A stretch of 30,767 nt of DNA from Ectothiorhodospiraceae bacterium (GTDB lineage: Bacteria; Pseudomonadota; Gammaproteobacteria; Thiohalomonadales; Thiohalomonadaceae), in contig SLDE01000050.1 in NCBI GenBank assembly GCA_007125455.1, forward strand, positions 1-30,767, read 5' to 3'. Shown here piece after piece: positions 17,026-24,906 of the stretch. The notes under the pieces are model-generated. The model was not told where the DNA came from, did no database searches, and worked only from the letters and a program-made list of their open reading frames with translations. The stretch's first letter is position 1. Every line of letters starts with the position of its first letter. Position numbers and translations under genes: made by a program.

Positions 17026-18690
17026 TTACGCCAGTTTTTTGTATTTGATGCGGTGCGGCTGGGCGGCTTCGTCGCCCAGGCGGCGTTTGCGGTCTTCTTC
17101 GTAGTCCGCGTAGTTCCCCTCGAACCATACTACCTGGGAGTCACCCTCGAAGGCGAGGATGTGGGTGGCGATACGGTCGAGGAACCAGCGGTCATGGGAG
17201 ATCACCACCGCGCAGCCGGGGAATTCCAGGATCGCCTCTTCCAGCGCACGCAGGGTTTCCACGTCCAGGTCGTTGGTGGGCTCATCGAGCAGCAGCAGGT
17301 TGCCGCCCTTGCGCAGCAGCTTGGCCAGATGCAGACGGTTGCGCTCACCACCGGAGAGATCCTTGACCCGCTTTTGCTGATCCGCGCCCTTAAAGTTGAA
17401 GCGCCCCAGATAGGCACGGGAGCTGACCGTGTAGTTACCCACGGTGATGTTGTCCAGTCCGTCGGAGATCTCTTCCCACACGCTCTTGCTGCCATCCAGA
17501 TCGTCGCGGCTCTGATCCACATAGGCCAGCTCGACGGTGTCACCGATCCGCAGCTCACCGGCATCGGGTTGTTCCTGCCCCACCAACATGCGGAACAGGG
17601 TGGTTTTGCCCGCGCCGTTGGGGCCGATGATGCCGACGATCCCGCCCCGGGGCAGGTTGAAGTCGAGGTTTTCGATCAGCAGGCGATCGGCAAAGCCCTT
17701 ACGCAGGCCCTTGGCCTCGATCACCAGGTCGCCCAGGCGTGGCCCCGGCGGGATGTAGAGTTCGTTGGTCTCGTTGCGCTTTTGGTAATCGCTGGAGGAG
17801 AGCTCTTCGAAGCGGGACATGCGCGCCTTGGACTTGGCGTGGCGTCCCTTGGGGTTGGTGCGTACCCATTCCAGCTCCTGCTTCATCGCCTTGATGCGGG
17901 CGACCTCGGATTTTTGCTCCTGCTCCAGGCGCTTTTCCTTCTGTTCCAGCCAGGAGGAATAGTTGCCCTCCCACGGGATCCCATGGCCACGGTCGAGCTC
18001 AAGGATCCAGCCGGCCACATTGTCGAGGAAGTAGCGGTCATGGGTGATCGCCACCACGGTGCCCTCGTAGTCGTGCAGGAAGCGCTCCAGCCAGGCGATG
18101 GACTCGGCGTCCAGATGGTTGGTTGGCTCGTCCAGCAGCAGCATGTCGGGCTTGGAAAGCAGCAGACGGCACAGCGCTACGCGACGGCGTTCACCACCGG
18201 AGAGCTTGCTGACATCGGCTTCCCAGGGCGGCAGGCGCAGGGCATCGGCAGCCACCTCCAGGTGACGTTCGATATTGTGGCCATCGGTGGCCTGAATGAT
18301 GTTCTCCAGCTCACCCTGCTCGGCGGCGAGGGCATCAAAGTCGGCATCGGGTTCGGCGTAGGCGGCGTAGACCGCATCCAGACGGCTCAGGGCATCCTTG
18401 ACCTCCTGTACCGCCTCTTCCACGTTACCGCGCACGTCCTTGCTGTCATCCAGCTGCGGCTCCTGTGACAGATAACCGATTTTAATACCGGGCTGCGGAC
18501 GGGCCTCACCCTCGATCTCGGTGTCCAGACCGGCCATGATGCGCAGCAAGGTGGACTTGCCCGCGCCATTCAGGCCGAGGACACCGATCTTGGCACCGGG
18601 GAAGAAGGAAAGGGAGATATCCTTGAGGATTTCACGTTTGGGCGGCACGATCTTGCCGACACGGTTCATGGTGTAGATGTATTGGGCCAT
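17026..18690 (-). CDS. ettA: Energy-dependent translational throttle protein EttA (ABC-F)
   Basis: 554 residues, almost the same length as E. coli EttA. Two ABC cassettes are present: Walker A GLNGAGKST and signature LSGGERRRVAL in the first, GPNGAGKTT and LSGGERNRLHLA in the second, separated by the charged P-site tRNA interaction linker. There are no membrane segments. ABC-F proteins of this type bind the ribosome E site and gate translation according to ATP level. The start is ATG 18690 (MAQYIYTMNRVGK); GTG 18699 is an alternative. The C-terminus IKYKKLA is typical. Confidence 0.95.
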   Translation of the reverse strand: MAQYIYTMNRVGKIVPPKREILKDISLSFFPGAKIGVLGLNGAGKSTLLRIMAGLDTEIEGEARPQPGIKIGYLSQEPQLDDSKDVRGNVEEAVQEVKDALSRLDAVYAAYAEPDADFDALAAEQGELENIIQATDGHNIERHLEVAADALRLPPWEADVSKLSGGERRRVALCRLLLSKPDMLLLDEPTNHLDAESIAWLERFLHDYEGTVVAITHDRYFLDNVAGWILELDRGHGIPWEGNYSSWLEQKEKRLEQEQKSEVARIKAMKQELEWVRTNPKGRHAKSKARMSRFEELSSSDYQKRNETNELYIPPGPRLGDLVIEAKGLRKGFADRLLIENLDFNLPRGGIVGIIGPNGAGKTTLFRMLVGQEQPDAGELRIGDTVELAYVDQSRDDLDGSKSVWEEISDGLDNITVGNYTVSSRAYLGRFNFKGADQQKRVKDLSGGERNRLHLAKLLRKGGNLLLLDEPTNDLDVETLRALEEAILEFPGCAVVISHDRWFLDRIATHILAFEGDSQVVWFEGNYADYEEDRKRRLGDEAAQPHRIKYKKLA

Positions 18691-18830
18691 ATGCTCCACG
18701 CGACAGAGATTATCAACAAGATTCTGATTGTACCTTGCCGGGGGGAGAATTTCAGCCGTTGTGCCGCTTGCTTAACCATAGGAGTCTCGCTTACGATGGT
18801 GCTTCCTTGAGTCCTACCCCGAGTAGCTAC

Positions 18831-20516
18831 ATGGGCCATGCACTACGCATATTGATGCTGGAAGCCAGCGATGCGGATGCCGAACGTCTGGCAGGGGCAT
18901 TGAGTGATGGCGGATTGAAGACGCGTCTGGCTCGTCCGCGCGATCGGGGTGAGTTTCTGCGCCTGCTGGATGGTTACCGCTGGGATCTGGTGCTGTGTGA
19001 TAGCCAGCACGACGACCTTACGGCGCGCGAGGCCCTCACTCTGTTGCATGAACGCCAGCGTGTGATCCCGCTGATTGTGGTGGGCGATGGAGTCGACGCT
19101 GGCATGGCGGTCAGTGTGATGCATGCCGGGGCCCATGACTTTGTCAGCAAACAGGATCTCAGCCGTTTGGTGCCGGCCATTCGGCGCGAGTCCCATGAGC
19201 AGGCCGAGCACCGCCGTACCGAACATGCCTTGCAGGTAACCGAGCAGCGCTTTCGCCAGTTGAGTGAAAACATCCAGGAGGTCTTCTGGCTGCTGGATGA
19301 GGCAGGTGAGAAGACGCTCTATCTCAGCCCGTCCTTCGAATCAGTATGGGAGCGTCCGGCACAGTTGATGCTCAGCACCCCTCAATATCTGCTCGCCACC
19401 ATCGCTCCCGAGGATGTGCCGGCGATCCAGCAGGTGGTCGAGGAGCGTGGTTGGGCGGCGCTTAATCACGACTATCGTATCGTGCTGCCCGATGGGGCGA
19501 TCCGCTGGATCCACACCCGCTCTTTCCCCCTGGGCGATGAGCAGGGGCAGGGCTTACGCATTGCTGGGGTCTCCAGCGATATCACCGAGCGCAAGCAGTT
19601 GGAGCAGGATAAGGAGATGATGTTGCGCGCCCTGGAGCAGTCTGCCGATACGGTGATGATCACCGATACCCAGGGGATCATCGTCTATGTCAACGCCGCC
19701 TTCGAGGACATCAGTGGTTATGCCAAGGAGGAGGTCATCGGGCAGCGCCCCTCGCTGCTACGCTCGGGATTTCAGGATGAGGCGTTCTACCGTCGGGTGT
19801 GGCAAAGCCTGGACGTGGGAGTGCCCTTTGCTGATGTGTTCATCAATCGGCGCAAGGACGGCGAACTGTTCTATGAAGCCAAGACTATCGCCCCGCTACG
19901 TGGCTGTGACGGTACCATCACACACTACGTTTCCACCGGCAAAGACATTACCGAACGGCTCAAGGGGCGTGAGCGCTTGCACAGGTTACTGCACTTTGAT
20001 GCGGTCACCGGCCTGGCCAACCGCGTCCTGCTGCAGGATCGACTGCACCAGGCGGTATTGCATGCGCGCCGACTCCACCTCCACCTTGGGGTGATCTGTG
20101 TTGGCCTGGGGCTGAGTGGGCTGCTGGGCGAGGGCCAGGCCCCCGAATTGCAGGAACGCATGATCCGTGCTGCCGCCGAAAGGCTGCTGTCAGTCGTTGA
20201 AGGGCTGGGGCAGACCACCGTGGCCCGGCTCGACAGTGATGCGTTTGTGGTGGCCCTAAATAGCATTGATGATGGTGAGGTATTGGCACAGTGCAGTCGG
20301 GCGGTTATTGCCGCCTTTGAGCGGCCCCTGCAGGCGCATGGCCACGAGCTGTTTCTCACCCCAGCGCTGGGGATGAGTCTCTGCCCGGAGCATGCCGAAG
20401 AGGCCGATACCCTGCTACAACGGGCCGAGCAGGCAATGCAGCATGCCCGCCAGCATACCGTGCGTGCTGGTGTGTTCTACCAGCCTGAAATGAAGCTGCA
20501 CAGAGTTTCCGTCTAG
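18831..20516 (+). CDS. REC-PAS-PAS protein with degenerate GGDEF domain
   Basis: About 561 residues, soluble. A receiver-like domain (about 4-120) keeps the acceptor aspartate (LVLCD) and a late lysine (VSKQDL), but the N-terminal acidic pair is altered (LEASDAD). Two PAS domains follow, each ending in a D-I-T-E-R motif. The last 170 residues have the GGDEF fold start (DAVTGLANRVLLQDRL), but the active-site motif reads L-D-S-D-A-F, so synthesis of cyclic-di-GMP is not expected. The protein ends where GGDEF-EAL proteins continue into EAL. It may act by GTP or partner binding. ATG 18831 is chosen without a good ribosome site; TTG 18807 or ATG 18735 are alternatives. It is divergent from ettA. 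Confidence 0.8.
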   Translation: MGHALRILMLEASDADAERLAGALSDGGLKTRLARPRDRGEFLRLLDGYRWDLVLCDSQHDDLTAREALTLLHERQRVIPLIVVGDGVDAGMAVSVMHAGAHDFVSKQDLSRLVPAIRRESHEQAEHRRTEHALQVTEQRFRQLSENIQEVFWLLDEAGEKTLYLSPSFESVWERPAQLMLSTPQYLLATIAPEDVPAIQQVVEERGWAALNHDYRIVLPDGAIRWIHTRSFPLGDEQGQGLRIAGVSSDITERKQLEQDKEMMLRALEQSADTVMITDTQGIIVYVNAAFEDISGYAKEEVIGQRPSLLRSGFQDEAFYRRVWQSLDVGVPFADVFINRRKDGELFYEAKTIAPLRGCDGTITHYVSTGKDITERLKGRERLHRLLHFDAVTGLANRVLLQDRLHQAVLHARRLHLHLGVICVGLGLSGLLGEGQAPELQERMIRAAAERLLSVVEGLGQTTVARLDSDAFVVALNSIDDGEVLAQCSRAVIAAFERPLQAHGHELFLTPALGMSLCPEHAEEADTLLQRAEQAMQHARQHTVRAGVFYQPEMKLHRVSV

Positions 20517-20677
20517 ACCTGTTTATCGATTGTAGGACAAAAGCCGATACAAAATCGGTAGAATAAGCTTTATAAGAAATCGTGTGGCCGTGTCGCCAAC
20601 CCATAATAATGGAGGGGCCAGGCCATCACTTAATACACCATGGACGGGAGATGTAATACACAGTGTGAGCAAAGTCC

Positions 20678-22300
20678 ATGAAAAAAAGCCTGTTTGGCAG
20701 TCTATCCATCCAGGCCAGAATCAATCTGGCTGTGGTCCTTATCTTTCTAACTATCCTGGTGGTGGCCCTGTGGCGTATGGCCAGTAGCGAGACGGCGCTG
20801 ATCCAGGAGGTGGTCGAGCAACAGACCCGCGATGCGGCCGACTCCTACTTCGATAGCATCAATACCATGATGCTGACCGGCACCATGGCCAATCGTGGCA
20901 TCATTCGTGACAAGATCCTGGAGCGCCCCGGTGTGCTTGAGGCACGCATCCTCCGCAACGACCTGATCGACGGCGTCTTCGGGCGCGGCTTTGATGAGCA
21001 GTATCCACAGGATGCCCTTGATCGGCGCGCTCTTGCGGGAGAGGCGGTCACCGAACTCTCCCGGGACGGTGAGGGACGGGTGATCACCGTGATCAATCCC
21101 ATCATCGCCCGTAGTGATTACCGGGGCACCAACTGCCTGAGCTGTCATGTGGTGCCCGAGGGCAGTGTGGTGGGTGCGGTGCGGGTGAGTTATTCGATGG
21201 CCGAGCTGGATCAGCAGGTCGAGCGCAATCTGTGGGTCAGCATGGCGATCTTTGCGGTGCTGTTTATCGTGGGTATGGGACTGATGGTGACCCTGTTGCG
21301 GATGATCGTCATCCGCCGGGTGAAGCGCCTGGGTGAGACCATGGAGGCCATCGCCGAGGACGCCGATCTGTCACGTCCCGTGGCGGAGGCCGAGCACCGG
21401 GATGAGATCGGCGATATGGCCCGTGCCTTTACCCATATGCTCGCCACCTTCCGCCAAAGCATGCAACAGGTGGCCGAGTCGAGCACCCAACTGCACCACA
21501 TGGCCGGCCGTGTGGCGAAGGTGTCTGACACCACCCTGCAGGGTGTGCTGGGCCAGCAACGCGAGGTGGAACAGGTCGCCGATGCGATGAATCAGATGAA
21601 CCAGTCGGTGCAGGAGATCGCCAGCCATGCGGTCAGCACTGCTGAGGCCTCACGCCAGGCCACCGACGAGGCCAGCAATGGTGCGCTGGTTTCCACCGAG
21701 GCCTTGGGCGGGATCGGTAATTTGATGCAGCAGATCGACAATGCGGCCAAGGTCATCAAGGGCGTTGATGCCGATAGTGAGAATATCGGCAAGATCCTGG
21801 ATGTGATCCGTGGGATCGCCGAACAGACCAACCTGCTGGCACTGAATGCCGCCATCGAGGCCGCCCGTGCCGGTGAGGCCGGGCGTGGCTTTGCGGTGGT
21901 GGCCGATGAGGTGCGTACCCTGGCCTCCCGCTCGCAGCAGTCCGCCGAAGAGATCCGCGTGATGATCGAAAAGCTTCAGGGCGGTGCCCGCGAGGCGGTT
22001 ACAGCGATGGACGGCGCCCGTGAAAAGGCGGTGCACAGTGAGGAGCAGGTAGAGGCGGCCGCCGAATCGCTGGGGGTCATCGCCGGGGAGGTTGCCGGGA
22101 TCAGCGACATGAACAGCCAGATCGCCACCGCCGCAGAGCAGCAGAGCAGTGTGGCGACGGAGGTCAACGGCAGCGTGAGCAACATCACCCGGGTCGCCGA
22201 GGAGGCGGCCGAAGGGGCGCGCCACTCTAGCGAGATCAGCGAGGAACTGGTGGCCCTGTCTACCCAGCTGGAAGGTCTGGTGGCGCGTTTTCGGCTTTAG
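20678..22300 (+). CDS. Methyl-accepting chemotaxis protein with periplasmic c-type heme motif
   Basis: 540 residues. Membrane helix 1 (about 13-33), a periplasmic domain (about 34-185), membrane helix 2 (about 186-210), HAMP, then the cytoplasmic signalling hairpin with EQTNLLALNAAIEAARAGE and FAVVADEVRTLA. The periplasmic domain contains C153-L-S-C156-H157, a CxxCH covalent-heme motif, in a context like Tll0287-type heme sensor domains. Heme chemoreceptors such as DcrA of Desulfovibrio and those of Geobacter respond to redox or oxygen. No CheR-binding pentapeptide is present at the C-terminus. The gene's stop overlaps the stop of the convergent kinase by four bases. Confidence 0.92.
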   Translation: MKKSLFGSLSIQARINLAVVLIFLTILVVALWRMASSETALIQEVVEQQTRDAADSYFDSINTMMLTGTMANRGIIRDKILERPGVLEARILRNDLIDGVFGRGFDEQYPQDALDRRALAGEAVTELSRDGEGRVITVINPIIARSDYRGTNCLSCHVVPEGSVVGAVRVSYSMAELDQQVERNLWVSMAIFAVLFIVGMGLMVTLLRMIVIRRVKRLGETMEAIAEDADLSRPVAEAEHRDEIGDMARAFTHMLATFRQSMQQVAESSTQLHHMAGRVAKVSDTTLQGVLGQQREVEQVADAMNQMNQSVQEIASHAVSTAEASRQATDEASNGALVSTEALGGIGNLMQQIDNAAKVIKGVDADSENIGKILDVIRGIAEQTNLLALNAAIEAARAGEAGRGFAVVADEVRTLASRSQQSAEEIRVMIEKLQGGAREAVTAMDGAREKAVHSEEQVEAAAESLGVIAGEVAGISDMNSQIATAAEQQSSVATEVNGSVSNITRVAEEAAEGARHSSEISEELVALSTQLEGLVARFRL

Positions 22301-23628
22301 CCTGGGGGGCCGGTCAGCTCAAGGTCTGTGGCTGTCTGCAAGGTGGCGGGCAGGTCAAAACATACGCAGATCCCGCCTTGCGGCCCATCCTCGATATACG
22401 CCTTGCCATCAAACAGGCTGACGCTCTTGTGCAGTAGCGCCAGCCCCACACCGGTGCCCGTATCCTGCGGACGATTGCCCTGCAAGCGGGCGAACAGTTC
22501 AAACACCTTTTGGCGGTAGTCGGCGGCTATCCCCGGGCCATTATCGCACACGGCAAAGTGGATCCGTTCCCCCTGCCGCTTGGCATGGATCCGGATCGCC
22601 AATGCACGCTGGGGGTCGTGATAGCGGGCGGCGTTGTCCAGCAGGGCGACAAACAGTTCGCGCAACTGGCGCGGGGGAAAGTACACCCACGGCAGCGGCG
22701 CGTCGATATCCACCTGGGCCTGTAGGCCACACTGTTCCACCGCTTTGCTTGCGGCCTGCTGACTATCGCATGGTGCCGCTTGTTGCTGAAGGTGATCCAG
22801 TGCCAGGTAGCGTTCGATGTCGCGTATCAATAGCGATAGGCGTCGTGCCTGCTCGACGATGAAGCCGAGTTCCTGTTGTGCCTGCGCCGAATCCAGCGGC
22901 TGTTTGCTCAAACGCTGGGCAAAGCTGCTCAGGCGGCGGCTCGGCTCCTGAAAGTGGTGCGCCATGACCTCGCCCAGACGACGCAGCTCGGCGTTGTGTT
23001 GCTGTAACTGGCCGACCATGCGTCCACGCAGCTGGTGCAGGCGGCGGCGATAGAGCAGGGCGAAGACCAGCACCACAATCAAGCTTGCCTGCGCCAGCAG
23101 TGCGGCATACATCATCAGTTGTTGGCGTTGGTTGGCCTTTTCTATTTCGGCAACCTGGGCATCGACCATCTCTTCGAGACGCTCCTGATAGTGCCACATC
23201 TGCTGATCAAGGCTTCTCCCTGGGGTGATATCGACAATAATTGACAGCAGCAGGGGCTGTTCGGCAAAGCTGTAAGGGCTGGAGTAGACCTCCACGGTAC
23301 GGATCTCCCCGTCGGCCAGGCGATGACGGAAGATGAAGTGATTGCGCCCCTCGCGCAGTGCGCGCTCCATCTCCTCGGCCACCTGCTGCTCGGTGAGGGT
23401 GTTGAGCTGCTGGATCTGGCGTTGCTGCAAGGCCTCCTTTGGGTAGCCGTAGAACTGGCTGGCCGCCGGGTTGGCGGTGACGATCTGTCCGCTCTCAGGT
23501 TCGATCAGCAACATCGGGATACGCTGTTGGTGGAAAAACTCTTCAAACACCGGTGCCGCCTGTAGCGACAGTGGGAGCAGCAGCAGCGTCAGTAGGGCGG
23601 GGACGGTGGGGTAGCTCAGCTTGGGCAA
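22297..23628 (-). CDS. Membrane PAS histidine kinase
   Basis: 443 residues. A signal peptide or first membrane segment (about 8-24), a PAS domain (about 32-135, ending SIIVDITPG), a charged helix, a membrane helix (about 172-194), then the kinase core. The likely phospho-histidine lies in VMAHHFQEPSRRL (H224 or H225), in the phytochrome-type HisKA style. The HATPase has LLDNAARYH, DNGPGI and GTGVGLALL. The PAS domain appears to be outside the membrane. The start codon is TTG at 23628, supported by AGGAG six bases upstream. No partner response regulator is adjacent; the convergent chemoreceptor shares its 3' end. Confidence 0.85.
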   Translation of the reverse strand: MPKLSYPTVPALLTLLLLPLSLQAAPVFEEFFHQQRIPMLLIEPESGQIVTANPAASQFYGYPKEALQQRQIQQLNTLTEQQVAEEMERALREGRNHFIFRHRLADGEIRTVEVYSSPYSFAEQPLLLSIIVDITPGRSLDQQMWHYQERLEEMVDAQVAEIEKANQRQQLMMYAALLAQASLIVVLVFALLYRRRLHQLRGRMVGQLQQHNAELRRLGEVMAHHFQEPSRRLSSFAQRLSKQPLDSAQAQQELGFIVEQARRLSLLIRDIERYLALDHLQQQAAPCDSQQAASKAVEQCGLQAQVDIDAPLPWVYFPPRQLRELFVALLDNAARYHDPQRALAIRIHAKRQGERIHFAVCDNGPGIAADYRQKVFELFARLQGNRPQDTGTGVGLALLHKSVSLFDGKAYIEDGPQGGICVCFDLPATLQTATDLELTGPPG

Positions 23629-23730
23629 AGGATTCTCCTGGCCCGTCCATGGTGTGGTTTGATGATCACCATCTTAGCCTGTTCGGCCAGGTTTTCTCAA
23701 TAAACCATCCGTGGGTCGCCCGCTCGCTGG

Positions 23731-23749
23731 GGCAAAGCCATGCTTTGCC
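23731..23749. repeat. Perfect hairpin in a divergent promoter region
   Basis: GGCAAAGC and GCTTTGCC form a perfect 8-base stem with a 3-base loop. It lies between two divergent genes, so it is not downstream of either. It may be a leader hairpin or a repeat. Confidence 0.5.
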
Positions 23750-23822
23750 TTGAATAAGCTATCGCGTCGCTGTCAGGCCCCCTTGAAATAGGCTATGGTT
23801 TCCCCTATCTGACAAATAATGT

Positions 23823-23842
23823 ATATTAGCGAAATCTAATAT
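23823..23842. promoter_or_regulatory. Palindrome ATATTAG-N6-CTAATAT, candidate efflux-operon operator
   Basis: Perfect 7-6-7 inverted repeat, 38 bases before the adaptor gene. A CTGACA at 23809-23814 lies upstream and TCTAAT overlaps the right arm with a long (20-base) spacer. The layout fits a repressor or a MerR-like site. No regulator gene is adjacent. Confidence 0.45.
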
Positions 23843-23880
23843 TTGTTTTTCAACACATTTAAGCGGACAGGGGTACTACC

Positions 23881-24906
23881 ATGCGCGTGATGCGTTACTT
23901 TTCCTTGGCACTCGTCGGCCTCGTTGGCCTTTCGACTTCCTCCTTGCACGCCAACCCATCGGCCACGGTTGCCGATCTGGCCGTGGCCCCGGCTACCACA
24001 CAGGTGATACCGCGTGAGCAGGTGGTCGATGCCGTGATCGAGGCCGTGCACAAGAGCACCGTGTCGGCCGAGACCTCGGGGCGCATCACCGAGGTATTGG
24101 TGGATGTGGATGATTTTGTCGAGAAGGGCGATGTGTTGGTGCGCTTTCGTGATCTGGAGCAGCGTGCCAATCTGCGCGCCGCCGAGGCCCGCGCCAGTGA
24201 GGCGCGCGCCAGCTATGAGCGGGTCAGCGATCTGGTGCAACGCCAACTGGTGCCCCGCGCCGAGTACGACAGCGCCCAGGCGGCCCTGTTGGCAGCCAAT
24301 GCGGCACTGGATCAGGCCCGTGAGCAGCTGGAACACACCGTGGTACGTGCCCCCTATAGCGGGATCGTGATGGAGCGCCATGTGCAGCCCGGTGAGTCCG
24401 CCAGCCCCGGTATGCGGCTGATGACCGGTCTATCCCTGGAGCAGTTGCGCGCCATCGCCGAGGTGCCCCAGCGGCACATCGATCAGGTACGCCAACTGGC
24501 CCGTGCACGGGTGGTCCTGCCTACTCAGCAAAACCTCAGCGTGGAGAGCATCGGGCTGACCTTCAGCCCCTATGCCGACCCCAACTCCCACACCTTCCGG
24601 GTGCGCGTCGATCTGCCCTTGGGACAGTACGGGGTCTATCCGGGGATGTTCGTTAAGGTGGCCTTTGTGGTGGGTGAGCAGCAGCGCCTGGTGGTGCCGG
24701 CCTCGGCAGTGGTCCACCGTGGTGAGGTGACAGCGGTCTATGTGGTGCAGGGCGATAACATCCGCTTCCGTCAGGTGCGTACCGGGCGTGAGTTGGACGA
24801 CGGCCAGATCGAGATCTTCGCCGGGCTGGACGAGGGCGAACAGGTGGCGCTGGATCCCATCCTCGCCGGGGTGGTACTCAAGGCCAAGCGTGAGGGTGGA
24901 GTATGA
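23881..24906 (+). CDS. RND efflux periplasmic adaptor (membrane fusion protein)
   Basis: 341 residues. Cleavable signal peptide (about 1-25, ending LHANPS), then the biotinyl-lipoyl half motifs (GRITEVLVDVDDFVEKGDVL and APYSGIVMERHVQPGE), a helical hairpin between them (about 90-145), a beta-barrel domain and a C-terminal membrane-proximal domain. It links the inner-membrane permease to an outer-membrane channel in the periplasm. The ATG has AGGGG eight bases upstream. The stop overlaps the permease start (ATGA), so the two are translated together. Confidence 0.9.
   Translation: MRVMRYFSLALVGLVGLSTSSLHANPSATVADLAVAPATTQVIPREQVVDAVIEAVHKSTVSAETSGRITEVLVDVDDFVEKGDVLVRFRDLEQRANLRAAEARASEARASYERVSDLVQRQLVPRAEYDSAQAALLAANAALDQAREQLEHTVVRAPYSGIVMERHVQPGESASPGMRLMTGLSLEQLRAIAEVPQRHIDQVRQLARARVVLPTQQNLSVESIGLTFSPYADPNSHTFRVRVDLPLGQYGVYPGMFVKVAFVVGEQQRLVVPASAVVHRGEVTAVYVVQGDNIRFRQVRTGRELDDGQIEIFAGLDEGEQVALDPILAGVVLKAKREGGV

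Noticed and set aside
17020..18468. A 482-codon plus-strand frame opposite ettA
   Set aside because: Antisense shadow; ettA is unambiguous on the other strand.
20517..20677. A sigma28 (flagellar) promoter before the chemoreceptor
   Set aside because: GCCGATAC at 20543-20550 fits the -10 well, but the -35 region matches only about half of the consensus. I do not call it a promoter.
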